A stretch of 64,000 nt of DNA from Streptomyces thermodiastaticus. GTDB lineage: Bacteria > Actinomycetota > Actinomycetes > Streptomycetales > Streptomycetaceae. Positions 1 to 7,707 of the stretch are shown piece after piece. The notes beneath the pieces are model-generated. The model saw only the letters and a list, made by a program, of their open reading frames with translations. It made no database searches and was not told where the DNA came from. Every line of letters begins with the position of its first letter. The first letter of the stretch is position 1. The position numbers and the translations under genes were made by a program. The stretch is from the NCBI RefSeq assembly GCF_014656135.1, contig NZ_BNBV01000007.1, positions 62,001 to 126,000 on the forward strand, given 5' to 3'.

Positions 1-56
1 GATGCACCCGTGAGCCGGCCCGGCGGGCCCCGCCCGCGTGAGCCGCCCCGGACCGC

Positions 57-1349
57 TCACCCGCCCTCGGCGACGACCCCCGACGGCGTCCCCGCCGGCG
101 GGGCCTGCGCCGCCGAGGCCTCCCCGGCTCCTTCGGCCGGTGTCTGTGTCGGCAGGCGCCGCATCAGGGCCGCGTACCCGAGTCCGGCCGCCGTCCCGAC
201 CGCCGCGCACAGCCCCCACAGCCAGCCGGCCCCCAGACGGTCGATGACCGCACCGGACATCACCGGGGCGACCAGGGCGGCCAGCGCCCAGGACAGCGAA
301 TAGACCCCCTGGTAGCGGCCGCGCCCGTGGACCGGGGAGAGCCGGACGACGAGCCCGGTCTGGGTCGGCGCGTTGATCATCTCGCCGAGGGTCCACACGC
401 ACACCGTGAGCGCGATGACACCGACCGACCCGGCGAACGCGGTGAGCCCGAACCCCCACCCGGCGAGCAGCGAGGAGACAAGCAGCAGCCGGCGCGGGTC
501 GCGGTGCTCGATGAGCCGGGTGACGGGGATCTGCAGGGCGACGATCAGCACCCCGTTGAGGGCGATCGCCATGCCGTAGTCGGCGGGGCTGAACCCGGCC
601 CGGCCCATGGCGACCGGCAGACCGACCGACCCCTGCTGGAACACCAGGGCGACGAGGAACGACAGGGCGACGACGCCCATGAACCGCCCGTCGCGCAGCA
701 CCGTCCCCAGCCGCACCCCGCCGCCGGGCTCCTCGCCCTTGCCGGAGGAAGAGCCGGGCCGCGACTCGGGCAGTGTGAGGAAGACCACGATCGCGCAGAC
801 CAGGGTCATGCCGGCCTCGATCAGGAAACCGGCGAGATAGCTGACCTCGGCGATGAAGCCGGCCGCCGTGGAGGAGACGGCGAAGCCGAGGTTGATCGCC
901 CAGTAGTTGAGGGAGAAGGCCCGCACCCGGTCCTCGGGCCGCACGATGTCCGCCATCATCGCCTGTACCGCGGGCCGGGAGGCGTTGGAGGCCACGCCGA
1001 CGAGGAAGGCCACGACGGCGATGGACACGGGATCGCGCATGAACCCGAGCAGCGCGACGAAGACGGCCGTGGCCACCTGGGCGACGAGCAGGGTGGGCCG
1101 GCGCCCCAGACGGTCGGCCATCACCCCGCCGGCCAGGGAGGAGACGACCCCGCCGAGCCCGTGCAGGGAGGCGACCAGACCGGCGTAGGAGGCGGAGTAC
1201 CCGCGGTCGAGGGTGAGGTACAACGCCATGAAGGTGGCTACGAAGGCGCCGAGACGGTTGACGAGGGTGCTGATCCACAGCCACCAGAAGGCCCGGGGGA
1301 GCCCGGAGACGGTGTCGAGCGCGGCACGCCTGAGACGGGCGACGGACAT
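57..1349 (-). CDS. MFS transporter (DHA1-type drug/metabolite exporter)
   Basis: 430-residue polytopic membrane protein of the major facilitator superfamily, probably a proton-coupled exporter with unknown substrate. The N-terminal half shows the TM2-TM3 loop signature (GGVMADRLGRRPTLL, motif A type), and about 12 hydrophobic segments can be traced; length is normal for 12-TM MFS proteins. The frame is open 28 codons further upstream, but the ATG at 1349 (MSVARLRR) is preferred because a purine-rich GGGGG stretch lies just before it and the upstream residues are Arg/Pro-rich and non-membrane. It is divergent from gpmA. No regulator is adjacent. Family call is firm; the substrate is not known. 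Confidence 0.88.
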   Translation of the reverse strand: MSVARLRRAALDTVSGLPRAFWWLWISTLVNRLGAFVATFMALYLTLDRGYSASYAGLVASLHGLGGVVSSLAGGVMADRLGRRPTLLVAQVATAVFVALLGFMRDPVSIAVVAFLVGVASNASRPAVQAMMADIVRPEDRVRAFSLNYWAINLGFAVSSTAAGFIAEVSYLAGFLIEAGMTLVCAIVVFLTLPESRPGSSSGKGEEPGGGVRLGTVLRDGRFMGVVALSFLVALVFQQGSVGLPVAMGRAGFSPADYGMAIALNGVLIVALQIPVTRLIEHRDPRRLLLVSSLLAGWGFGLTAFAGSVGVIALTVCVWTLGEMINAPTQTGLVVRLSPVHGRGRYQGVYSLSWALAALVAPVMSGAVIDRLGAGWLWGLCAAVGTAAGLGYAALMRRLPTQTPAEGAGEASAAQAPPAGTPSGVVAEGG

Positions 1350-1512
1350 GGACGGCGACCCCCGGAGCTGTCGGAGCGGTAAGTGATGCGAACGGCGGGC
1401 ACACCTTACGAGAGCGCCGGACGCCGGGGCCACTCATTTACCGGGACGCGTCAAGCGTCCGCCTGCCGGGCGCGGGGACGGCGGGCCGAATGCGTGCTTT
1501 AGGCTCGGGAGC

Positions 1513-2274
1513 ATGGCCGACGCACCGTACAAGCTGATCCTCCTCCGCCACGGCGAGAGCGAGTGGAACGCGAAGAACCTGTTCACCGGCTGGGTGGACG
1601 TCAACCTCAACGACAAGGGCGAGAAGGAGGCCGTCCGCGGCGGTGAGCTGCTGAAGGACGCCGGCCTGCTGCCCGACGTGGTCCACACGTCCGTCCAGAA
1701 GCGCGCGATCCGCACCGCCCAGCTCGCGCTGGAGGCCGCCGACCGCCACTGGATCCCGGTCCACCGCTCCTGGCGCCTCAACGAGCGCCACTACGGCGCC
1801 CTCCAGGGCAAGAACAAGGCCGAGACCCTGGAGCAGTTCGGCGAGGAACAGTTCATGCTGTGGCGCCGCTCCTACGACGTCCCGCCGCCCCCGCTGGACC
1901 GTGACGCCGAGTACTCCCAGTTCTCCGACCCGCGCTACGCGTCGCTGCCGCCCGAGCTGCGCCCGCGGACGGAGTGCCTGAAGGACGTCGTCGCCCGCAT
2001 GCTGCCGTACTGGTACGACAGCATCGTCCCCGACCTCCGCGCCGGCCGCACCGTCCTGGTCGCCGCCCACGGCAACAGCCTGCGCGCCCTGGTCAAGCAC
2101 CTCGACCAGATCTCCGACGCCGACATCGCGGGCCTGAACATTCCCACCGGCATCCCGCTGTACTACGAGCTGGACGCCGGCTTCCGCCCGGTCACCCCCG
2201 GCGGCACGTACCTCGACCCGGAGGCCGCCGCCGCGGCCATCGAGGCGGTCAAGAACCAGGGCAAGAAGAAGTAA
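1513..2274 (+). CDS. gpmA: 2,3-bisphosphoglycerate-dependent phosphoglycerate mutase
   Basis: Glycolytic enzyme of 253 residues interconverting 3- and 2-phosphoglycerate in the cytoplasm through a phosphohistidine. The RHGESEWN signature places the phosphoacceptor His at residue 13, followed by the [12 protein letters not shown] segment typical of cofactor-dependent mutases; the second catalytic His is in [14 protein letters not shown]. It is full length and ends in a lysine-rich tail. It is monocistronic: a strong hairpin follows 12 bases after the stop. Divergent from the MFS gene. Confidence 0.97.
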   Translation: MADAPYKLILLRHGESEWNAKNLFTGWVDVNLNDKGEKEAVRGGELLKDAGLLPDVVHTSVQKRAIRTAQLALEAADRHWIPVHRSWRLNERHYGALQGKNKAETLEQFGEEQFMLWRRSYDVPPPPLDRDAEYSQFSDPRYASLPPELRPRTECLKDVVARMLPYWYDSIVPDLRAGRTVLVAAHGNSLRALVKHLDQISDADIAGLNIPTGIPLYYELDAGFRPVTPGGTYLDPEAAAAAIEAVKNQGKKK

Positions 2275-2286
2275 GCGCCCATGGGT

Positions 2287-2330
2287 GAGCCCCCTGCCTG
2301 CGGTTTCGTGACCGTCGGCAGGGGGCTCTT
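2287..2330 (+). terminator. Hairpin terminator of gpmA
   Basis: Perfect 12-bp inverted repeat GAGCCCCCTGCC / GGCAGGGGGCTC (2287-2298 and 2317-2328) with an 18-nt loop, directly after the gpmA stop codon and followed by TT. Confidence 0.85.
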
Positions 2331-2396
2331 CGCGGTCTGCGGGCTCTGGGCCCCGCCCGGGCCGTCGGGCGTGTACAGGAATCTTCCGGGGACAGC

Positions 2397-2543
2397 TCAC
2401 CAGCCGGCGTCGTTGTCCGCCGGGTGCCGGAGACGGTCGTCGCTCGGGTACGCGGTGTCGAGGCAGAGGGTGTCCCAGCTGCCGTCGCTGTAGCGTTCGA
2501 GCGTCATCGCGAGCCTGTCGTCGACCTTGGGCCCGAGGTCCCG
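2397..2543 (-). pseudogene. C-terminal remnant of an unidentified gene
   Basis: On the minus strand a 48-codon segment with normal Streptomyces codon bias runs from an in-frame stop at 2544-2546 to a TGA at 2397-2399. It encodes residues such as LAMTLERYSDGSWDTLCLDT, which look like real folded protein but have no credible start codon or ribosome site. It abuts a fragment of a different gene on the other strand at about 2545. I read it as the tail of a gene whose 5' part was lost by deletion. Family not recognised. Confidence 0.35.
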
Positions 2544-2548
2544 TCAGG

Positions 2549-2880
2549 CGGCCCGACATCCACCGGCTGCTCGGGCTGTGGCCGGCCGCGTACCTGATGC
2601 CGCTGCGCATATCGATTGCCGCCCCCGTCGCGCCGTGGTCACACGGCCCTGTCACGCTGCTCGGCGACGCCGTCCACGCCATGAGGCCCGCCCTGGCCGG
2701 CGGTGCCCACACGGCACTCCGCGACGCCGGTCAACTGGTCACCGCCCTAAGCCGGGTGACGGAGCGGGGCACGCCGGTGCTGCGGGCGCTGCGCTGCTGT
2801 GAGCGGGAGATGCTCGACCACTCTTCGAGATCGTGGCCGCCTCCCGGCGCAGGGGCCGGGCACGCGTCGGGCAGAAGTAG
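2549..2880 (+). pseudogene. C-terminal fragment of an FAD-dependent monooxygenase, frameshifted
   Basis: The frame through 2549-2820 encodes the C-terminal FAD-binding signature of aromatic-ring hydroxylases (VTLLGDAVHAMRP, then GGAHTALRDAGQLVTAL), preceded by RPDIHRLLGLWP. The N-terminal Rossmann region (GxGxxG) is absent: the sequence begins abruptly at the junction near 2547. Around 2818-2824 the reading frame slips; a one-base shift restores FEIVAASRRRGRARVGQK and a TAG at 2878-2880, the expected end of such proteins. The gene is therefore both truncated and frameshifted. It lies where the core gene order between gpmA and phoU is broken and is probably a deletion scar. Confidence 0.7.
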
Positions 2881-2965
2881 CGGAGGGGGAGTCGGGTCGG
2901 CGGTGCGGCATGCAGGCCGTCCGGGGCGTTCCCGGCGGCGCACGGCGTCCGTAGGGTGTGCGCGC

Positions 2966-3331
2966 ATGGCGGAGGAGGACGAAGAGGCCGTGCGCGCGGC
3001 CGTCGACGGTGAGCTGCGGCTGCTCGATCCCGGGGTGCGGGCACGCCCCGAGGCGGTGGCGGAGCTGCTGGGCCCGGAGTTCGTCGAGGTCGGGGCCTCG
3101 GGCCGGAGATGGGACGCGGAGTCGATCCTGACGGTGACGAGCGCCGGCACGGTGTCCGAGGACCGGCCGGTCGAGGTCTCCCGGATGTCGGGCGTGGTGC
3201 TGGCGCCGGGCGTCGTGCACCTGACGTACCTCAGTGACCATCAGGGGCGGCGCGCCTGGCGGAGCTCGCTGTGGCGGCTGAGGCAGGGCCGGTGGCGGCT
3301 GTACTACCACCAGGGGACGCCGGCCGGATGA
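2966..3331 (+). CDS. SnoaL/NTF2-like DUF4440 family protein
   Basis: 121-residue soluble protein. The pattern ELRLLDPGVRARPEAVAELLGPEFVEVGASGRRWD, followed by a beta-rich half ending SLWRLRQGRWRLYYHQGTPAG, is typical of the DUF4440 group of the NTF2 fold (cone-shaped alpha+beta barrel). Members bind or turn over small ligands, and the activity here cannot be told. The ATG at 2966 is chosen because the sequence upstream in the same frame belongs to the broken monooxygenase. The ribosome site is weak (AGGG). A bidirectional hairpin follows. Confidence 0.72.
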   Translation: MAEEDEEAVRAAVDGELRLLDPGVRARPEAVAELLGPEFVEVGASGRRWDAESILTVTSAGTVSEDRPVEVSRMSGVVLAPGVVHLTYLSDHQGRRAWRSSLWRLRQGRWRLYYHQGTPAG

Positions 3332-3358
3332 GGCAGCCGCCCCGCAGCGAAGACGGCG

Positions 3359-3404
3359 GCCCCCGCTCTCCGGTGACCCCTGTGGGAGTCCGGCGAGCGG
3401 GGGC
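3359..3404. terminator. Bidirectional terminator between convergent genes
   Basis: Inverted repeat GCCCCCGCT (3359-3367) / AGCGGGGGC (3396-3404) located between the stop codons of the DUF4440 gene (+) and the lamin-tail gene (-). Confidence 0.7.
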
Positions 3405-3422
3405 CTGTGGGGCGGTGGTGGA

Positions 3423-3911
3423 TCAGTGAGGGCCGCCCCAGGTGAGCGCGTCGACGAAGCGGTGCCGGTCGTCGCGCAGCACGGCGGTGTCGCCGTGCCG
3501 GTCCCAGACGGAGCCGCGGCGGTCCTGGAAGAGGTCGGTCCGGGTGTCGCGGCCGTGGCCGCTGTGGACGCGGACCGTGGAGCCGCCGTCGAGCCGGTAG
3601 TGGCGGAAGGTGTAGGTGTGGCCGTGCCGGTCGGACAGTGTCCATCCGTCGAGGTCGACGGCGCGCCGGCTGCGGTTGCTGACCGCCACCCACTCCCGGT
3701 TCAGGGAGAGGATCGCGCGGTGGTCGAGACGGTTGTGGTGCTCGCGGTGCCCGGGGTTGAGATGGACGCCGCTGATCACTACGGCGTGGCGGTGAGGACG
3801 CGGGGTGTGGCCGGCCGCGGTGGCCGGCAGTGCCGTCGCTCCCAGCAGGGCCGCGGTCGCGGCACCGGCAGCGGTCAGGCGACGGACGGTCACGGAGAGG
3901 GAAGCGGACAC
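3423..3911 (-). CDS. Secreted lamin-tail-domain (LTD) protein
   Basis: 162-residue exported protein. The GTG at 3911 is preferred to the upstream in-frame start because a GGGAGA ribosome site precedes it and it gives a standard Sec signal peptide: basic VTVRRL, a hydrophobic alanine-rich core, and a likely cleavage after ATAA near residue 33. The rest is one lamin-tail domain: VVISGVHLNPG, the NREWVAVSNRSRRAVDLDGW core, and a terminal VDALTWGG. LTDs are immunoglobulin-like folds found on bacterial secreted nucleases and surface proteins; no catalytic domain is attached, so a binding or structural role outside the cell is inferred. The mature part is rich in His, Arg and Asp. Confidence 0.8.
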   Translation of the reverse strand: MSASLSVTVRRLTAAGAATAALLGATALPATAAGHTPRPHRHAVVISGVHLNPGHREHHNRLDHRAILSLNREWVAVSNRSRRAVDLDGWTLSDRHGHTYTFRHYRLDGGSTVRVHSGHGRDTRTDLFQDRRGSVWDRHGDTAVLRDDRHRFVDALTWGGPH

Positions 3912-4121
3912 AGGCTCTCCCGATGCGTGTGCGTAGGTCCGTAGGTCCTGCGGGGACCGAGTGGTCACCACGCGCACAGCCTGGCCGCCCAGCCGGAAAA
4001 ATCGGTCATTACACGCGCCGCGTTACCAAGTGTGGAGTGAATTATGACCTTTTGAGAGGGAAAGGCGGGGGTGGTGCCTGCTGTTGTCGGAGGGGAAGCG
4101 GGCTGTCGGGCTGCTGTACGT

Positions 4122-4154
4122 CGCAGGGCCCCGGCACCGCGCCGGGGCCCTGCG
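4122..4154. terminator. Strong hairpin downstream of the Cys-rich small gene
   Basis: Perfect 14-bp inverted repeat CGCAGGGCCCCGGC (4122-4135) / GCCGGGGCCCTGCG (4141-4154) with a 5-nt loop. It lies about 170 bases beyond the stop of the minus-strand small gene and probably ends its transcript. Confidence 0.7.
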
Positions 4155-4159
4155 AACGA

Positions 4160-4325
4160 TGGCGACGACAGACGACGACAGACGACATCAGACGACGGAC
4201 GACCGGACGACCGGACGAGAGACGACGGTGTGCGTGGGAGGCGATGCGGCCCGTCGGCCTGTCGGCCCGCCGGTCAGCGGACCGGCCGGTCAACCGGCCC
4301 ACCGGTCACCCGGCCGGTCCGGTGG
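4160..4325. repeat. Low-complexity GACGAC and CCGGTC repeat tracts
   Basis: The interval 3978-4325 holds no convincing gene. From about 4160 to 4232 it is built of reiterated GACGAC/GACGGAC units, and from about 4252 to 4325 of reiterated CCGGTC/ACCGG units that can pair in many registers. No reading frame has codon bias across it. It may be a slippage-prone spacer or the 3' untranslated region of the small gene. Confidence 0.6.
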
Positions 4326-4481
4326 TCAGCCGCACTGGCACGGAGCGCCCGACTGGCAGCCGCAGCCGCAGCCCGATCCGCAGCCGCAGGCGGCCAGCAG
4401 GGGCAGGCTCCTGGTCTCGGCGGGCTGGTCGGTCTCGCGGTTCTGCGCCGGGTCGGGCGTCACACGGGGAGATTCGGCCAT
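4326..4481 (-). CDS. 51-residue Cys-rich protein beside phoU
   Basis: Short protein with a polar, Pro/Glu-rich N-terminal half (MAESPRVTPDPAQNRETDQP) and a C-terminal 20 residues carrying seven cysteines in CxC spacing (Cys 32, 34, 38, 40, 42, 48, 50) with glycines between. That density resembles metallothionein-type or other soft-metal ligands; a ribosomal or redox role is also possible. The start is certain: a perfect AAGGAGG lies 7 bases before the ATG. There is no signal peptide, so it is cytoplasmic. It follows phoU on the same strand after about 100 bp, and a TTGACG -35-like hexamer (4543-4538) suggests its own promoter. I recall similar small ORFs next to phoU in other Streptomyces but know no assigned function. 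Confidence 0.75.
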   Translation of the reverse strand: MAESPRVTPDPAQNRETDQPAETRSLPLLAACGCGSGCGCGCQSGAPCQCG

Positions 4482-4582
4482 GGGTCCCTCCTTAGGGCAG
4501 ATGCCTGTGCTCATTCCATGCCCGATCCGCCGGGGCGCGTCAACGGCGCACGGTGGCTCACGCTCGGGCTGCGGGCGGCCGG

Positions 4583-5272
4583 CTATGCACCCTCGGCGCG
4601 GGTCGCCGGCGGGACGTCCGGCTGGAGCTCGTCGGCGTGCTCCCCCGTGACCAGGTACACCACCCGCTTGGCCACCGCCACCGCGTGGTCGGCGTAGCGC
4701 TCGTAGTAGCGGCCCAGGAGGGTGACGTCCACCGCCGTCTCGATGCCGTGCTGCCAGCGGCCGTCGATCAGGTGCTGGAACAGGGCGCGGTGCAGCAGGT
4801 CCATGTCGTCGTCGTCCTGTTCCAGTTGCAGCGCCAGGTCGATGTCCTTGGTCACCAGCACCTCGGCCGACTTGGCCATCAGCCGCTGCGCGAGCTGGCC
4901 CATCTCGAGGATCGTGGCGTGCAGGTCGTGCGGGACCGCGCGCTCGGGGTACCGCAGGCGGGCGAGCTTGGCCACGTGCTGGGCGAGGTCGCCGGAGCGT
5001 TCCAGGTCGGCGGACATGCGCAGCGAGGTCACGACGATCCGCAGGTCCGTCGCCACCGGCTGCTGGCGGGCCAGCAGCGCGATCGCCCGCGCCTCCAGGT
5101 CGTGCTGCAGTTCATCCACCTTCCGGTCGGCCTCGATCACGCTCTCGGCCAGGGTCAGGTCGGCGTCGAGGATGGCAGTGGTGGCGCGTCCGATCGCCGA
5201 CCCCACCAGCCGGGCCATCTCCACCAGACCGTCGCCGATCGAGTCCAGTTCCTCGTGGTACGCGTCCCGCAT
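4583..5272 (-). CDS. phoU: Phosphate transport/signalling regulator PhoU
   Basis: 229-residue all-helical cytoplasmic protein with two tandem three-helix PhoU repeats. Each carries the metal-binding ExxxDxxxD-type helix (ESVIEADRKVDELQHDLE in repeat 1; RYYERYADHAVAVAKR in repeat 2). PhoU dampens signalling from the Pst transporter to the PhoR kinase when phosphate is plentiful. The ATG at 5272 has a GAGAGGGA ribosome site; the 12 codons upstream do not look coding. It is divergent from phoR across a 207-bp control region containing a PHO box, the usual Streptomyces arrangement. Confidence 0.96.
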   Translation of the reverse strand: MRDAYHEELDSIGDGLVEMARLVGSAIGRATTAILDADLTLAESVIEADRKVDELQHDLEARAIALLARQQPVATDLRIVVTSLRMSADLERSGDLAQHVAKLARLRYPERAVPHDLHATILEMGQLAQRLMAKSAEVLVTKDIDLALQLEQDDDDMDLLHRALFQHLIDGRWQHGIETAVDVTLLGRYYERYADHAVAVAKRVVYLVTGEHADELQPDVPPATRAEGA

Positions 5273-5373
5273 CGTCGGATCCCTCTCGTGCGTCGTCCCG
5301 GGCCGCACCCCCTGTGTCTCCTCGGTGGGCCCACGCGGCTACGGTCGGGGCCCTGGGCGTCGGGGTCCGCGCC

Positions 5374-5406
5374 CGCCGGTGAACCGTTCCTGGCCCCCAG
5401 GTGAAC
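5374..5406 (-). promoter_or_regulatory. PHO box (PhoP operator) between phoU and phoRP
   Basis: Read on the minus strand, two 11-nt direct-repeat units, GTTCACCTGGG (5406-5396) and GTTCACCGGCG (5384-5374), flank one degenerate 11-nt unit, so the repeat phase is exactly 11 nt. This fits the Streptomyces PHO-box pattern (GTTCA followed by a C-rich part). PhoP binding here would autoregulate phoRP and control phoU. Confidence 0.8.
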
Positions 5407-5479
5407 TCTCGGCGACGAGTGGCCGAGCTCGCACCCGGACGGCTGTGGGCATGTCCCGTCCCGTGCCTAACCTGTGGGT

Positions 5480-6901
5480 ATGGACGTGAACGCGGCGGTC
5501 GCCGCAGCGGCAGCGATCGCCGGCGTGCTCACCGGTGTGATCGCGATGCTGGCGCTCCGTTTCAGCGAGCGCGAGCAGGGCCGTCCCACACGGGCCTCCC
5601 CGCACACCGAGCCGGTGCTCCCGCCCGGTGTGGACACCGTCCTGTCGGTGCTGCGCTCCTCGGCGGTCGTCCTCGACGAGTCCGACGCCGTGGTCAAGGC
5701 CAGCTCCGCCGCCTACGCCCTCGGACTGGTCCGCGGCGGCCGGCTGGCCGTCGAGCCCATGCTGCAGATGGCCCGGGACACCCGGCGGGACGGGGAGATC
5801 CGGCAGGTGGAGCTGGACCTGCCCAGGCGGGGCACCGGGCGCGGCGAGTCCCTCGCCGTCTCCGCCCGGGTGGCGCCGCTGGGATCGCGACTGGTGCTGC
5901 TGCTGGTGGAGGACCTCACCGAGGCCCGGCGGATCGAGGCCGTCCGGCGCGACTTCGTCGCCAATGTGAGCCACGAGCTGAAGACGCCCGTCGGCGCGCT
6001 GTCCCTGCTGTCCGAGGCGGTCATGGGGGCCGCGGACGACCCGGAGGCCGTGCAGCGCTTCGCCGGCCGGATGCAGGTGGAGGCGACCCGGCTGACCAAC
6101 CTGGTGCAGGAGCTGATCGACCTCTCCCGGGTGCAGAACGACGACCCGCTGGAGGACGCCGAACCGGTTCCCGTGGACGAGCTGGTCGCCGAGGCCATCG
6201 ACCGCTGCCGGCACCAGGCCTCCACCAAGCAGATCACCATGGCCACGAACGTGCCCGTGCCCGAGGGCAGCGGTGACGGCGGGGACGGGCAGCCGGCCGG
6301 TGCCGGCAGCGGCCTGGCCGTGTGGGGCAACCGGGGCCAGCTCGCCGCCGCCCTGGGCAACCTCGTGGAGAACGCCGTCAACTACTCCCCGGCCCGCACC
6401 CGGGTCGGCATCGCGGTGCGGCGGGTGTCCGCGCCCGGCGGGGACCTCATCGAGATCGCCGTCACCGACCAGGGCATCGGCATCTCCGACAAGGACAAGG
6501 AGCGCATCTTCGAGCGCTTCTACCGCGTCGACCCCGCCCGCTCCCGGGCCACCGGGGGAACCGGACTGGGGCTGTCCATCGTCAAGCATGTGGTCGCCTC
6601 CCATGGCGGGGAGGTGACCGTGTGGAGCGCCAAGGGCCAGGGCTCCACGTTCACCCTGCGGCTGCCCGAGGCCGGCGCGGGCCCCCGGTCCCGGAACCGC
6701 GCGGTCCGGGCCGCCGGCCGTGAGCAGCGTCAGCGGCCCGCCCTCGACGACGAGGCCGGGTCCTGTGCCGGCGATCCTGCCGGACCCGCCGCTTCCGCCG
6801 ATCCCGCTGTTCCCTCCGCTTCCGCTTCCTCGTCCCCCGCGCCCCCGTCAACCACCTCATCACCGTACGAACCGCTTACCGCCCCGGAGGTCCTTCCGTG
6901 A
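5480..6901 (+). CDS. phoR: Phosphate-sensing histidine kinase PhoR
   Basis: 473-residue membrane sensor kinase. It has one N-terminal hydrophobic segment (residues 2-25, AAVAAAAAIAGVLTGVIAML), a PAS-like sensor region, a HisKA domain with DFVANVSHELKTP (phospho-His 165), and an HATPase domain with NLVENAVNYSP, the GIGI box and GTGLGLSIVKH. It phosphorylates PhoP under phosphate limitation. An unusual Ala/Pro/Ser-rich tail of about 70 residues follows the kinase core. The start ATG has no clear ribosome site and a TAACCT box lies about 8 bases upstream, suggesting a leaderless transcript; an in-frame GTG two codons earlier is the alternative. It overlaps phoP by 4 bp. Confidence 0.95.
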   Translation: MDVNAAVAAAAAIAGVLTGVIAMLALRFSEREQGRPTRASPHTEPVLPPGVDTVLSVLRSSAVVLDESDAVVKASSAAYALGLVRGGRLAVEPMLQMARDTRRDGEIRQVELDLPRRGTGRGESLAVSARVAPLGSRLVLLLVEDLTEARRIEAVRRDFVANVSHELKTPVGALSLLSEAVMGAADDPEAVQRFAGRMQVEATRLTNLVQELIDLSRVQNDDPLEDAEPVPVDELVAEAIDRCRHQASTKQITMATNVPVPEGSGDGGDGQPAGAGSGLAVWGNRGQLAAALGNLVENAVNYSPARTRVGIAVRRVSAPGGDLIEIAVTDQGIGISDKDKERIFERFYRVDPARSRATGGTGLGLSIVKHVVASHGGEVTVWSAKGQGSTFTLRLPEAGAGPRSRNRAVRAAGREQRQRPALDDEAGSCAGDPAGPAASADPAVPSASASSSPAPPSTTSSPYEPLTAPEVLP

Positions 6902-7578
6902 CCCGAGTGCTCGTCGTCGAGGACGAGGAGTCCTTCTCCGACGCACTGTCATACATGCTCCGCAAGGAGGGCTTCGAGGTCGCCGTGGCGGCCACCGGCC
7001 CCGACGGGCTCGACGAGTTCGAACGCAACGGCGCCGACCTCGTCCTCCTCGACCTGATGCTGCCGGGGCTGCCCGGCACCGAGGTGTGCCGCCAGCTGCG
7101 CGGCCGTTCCAACGTCCCCGTGATCATGGTGACCGCGAAGGACAGCGAGATCGACAAGGTGGTCGGCCTGGAGATAGGCGCCGACGACTACGTCACCAAG
7201 CCGTTCTCCTCGCGGGAGCTGGTCGCCCGCATCCGCGCGGTGCTGCGCCGCCGCGGCGAGCCGGACGAGGCCGCGCCGACGACCCTGGAGGCGGGCCCGG
7301 TCCGCATGGACGTCGACCGGCACGTGGTCACCGTCTCCGGCACCAAGGTCGATCTGCCGCTGAAGGAGTTCGACCTGCTGGAGATGCTGCTGCGCAACGC
7401 CGGCCGGGTGCTGACCCGGATGCAGCTGATCGACCGCGTCTGGGGCGCCGACTACGTCGGCGACACCAAGACCCTCGACGTCCACGTCAAGCGCCTGCGC
7501 GCCAAGATCGAACCGGATCCGGGGGCGCCGCGCTATCTGGTGACGGTGCGCGGCCTGGGCTACAAGTTCGAGCCGTAG
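6898..7578 (+). CDS. phoP: Phosphate response regulator PhoP
   Basis: 226-residue OmpR/PhoB-type regulator. The receiver domain carries acidic VVEDEE, phosphoacceptor Asp52 (DLVLLDLMLPG) and the conserved Lys of YVTKPF. The C-terminal winged helix includes KEFDLLEMLLRNAGRVLTR and the TLDVHVKRLRAKIE recognition-helix region. It activates phosphate scavenging genes and represses many secondary-metabolism genes through PHO boxes. It is translationally coupled to phoR: its GTG overlaps the phoR TGA (GTGA). A GGAGG ribosome site lies inside the end of phoR. Confidence 0.97.
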   Translation: MTRVLVVEDEESFSDALSYMLRKEGFEVAVAATGPDGLDEFERNGADLVLLDLMLPGLPGTEVCRQLRGRSNVPVIMVTAKDSEIDKVVGLEIGADDYVTKPFSSRELVARIRAVLRRRGEPDEAAPTTLEAGPVRMDVDRHVVTVSGTKVDLPLKEFDLLEMLLRNAGRVLTRMQLIDRVWGADYVGDTKTLDVHVKRLRAKIEPDPGAPRYLVTVRGLGYKFEP

Positions 7579-7599
7579 AGCGCGCGGCCGGGGTCACGC

Positions 7600-7639
7600 G
7601 CCGTCTCCGGCGCTGTCCGCGGCGGATGCCGGAGACGGC
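7600..7639. terminator. Terminator between phoP and the lipoprotein gene
   Basis: Perfect 12-bp arms GCCGTCTCCGGC (7600-7611) / GCCGGAGACGGC (7628-7639). A second hairpin (CGAGGGCGG at 7640-7648, CCGCCCTCG at 7667-7675) follows at once, so this convergent junction has two stacked stem-loops. Confidence 0.75.
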
Positions 7640-7707
7640 CGAGGGCGGCCCTCCCGGGTGGGAGCGCCGCCCTCGCATGCGATCGCGGGACGCGGCCGGA
7701 CGGCCGG

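Noticed and set aside
327..1382. Long plus-strand reading frame opposite the first MFS gene
   Set aside because: Antisense shadow of a high-GC gene; composition Arg/Pro/Gly/His with no folded-protein features.
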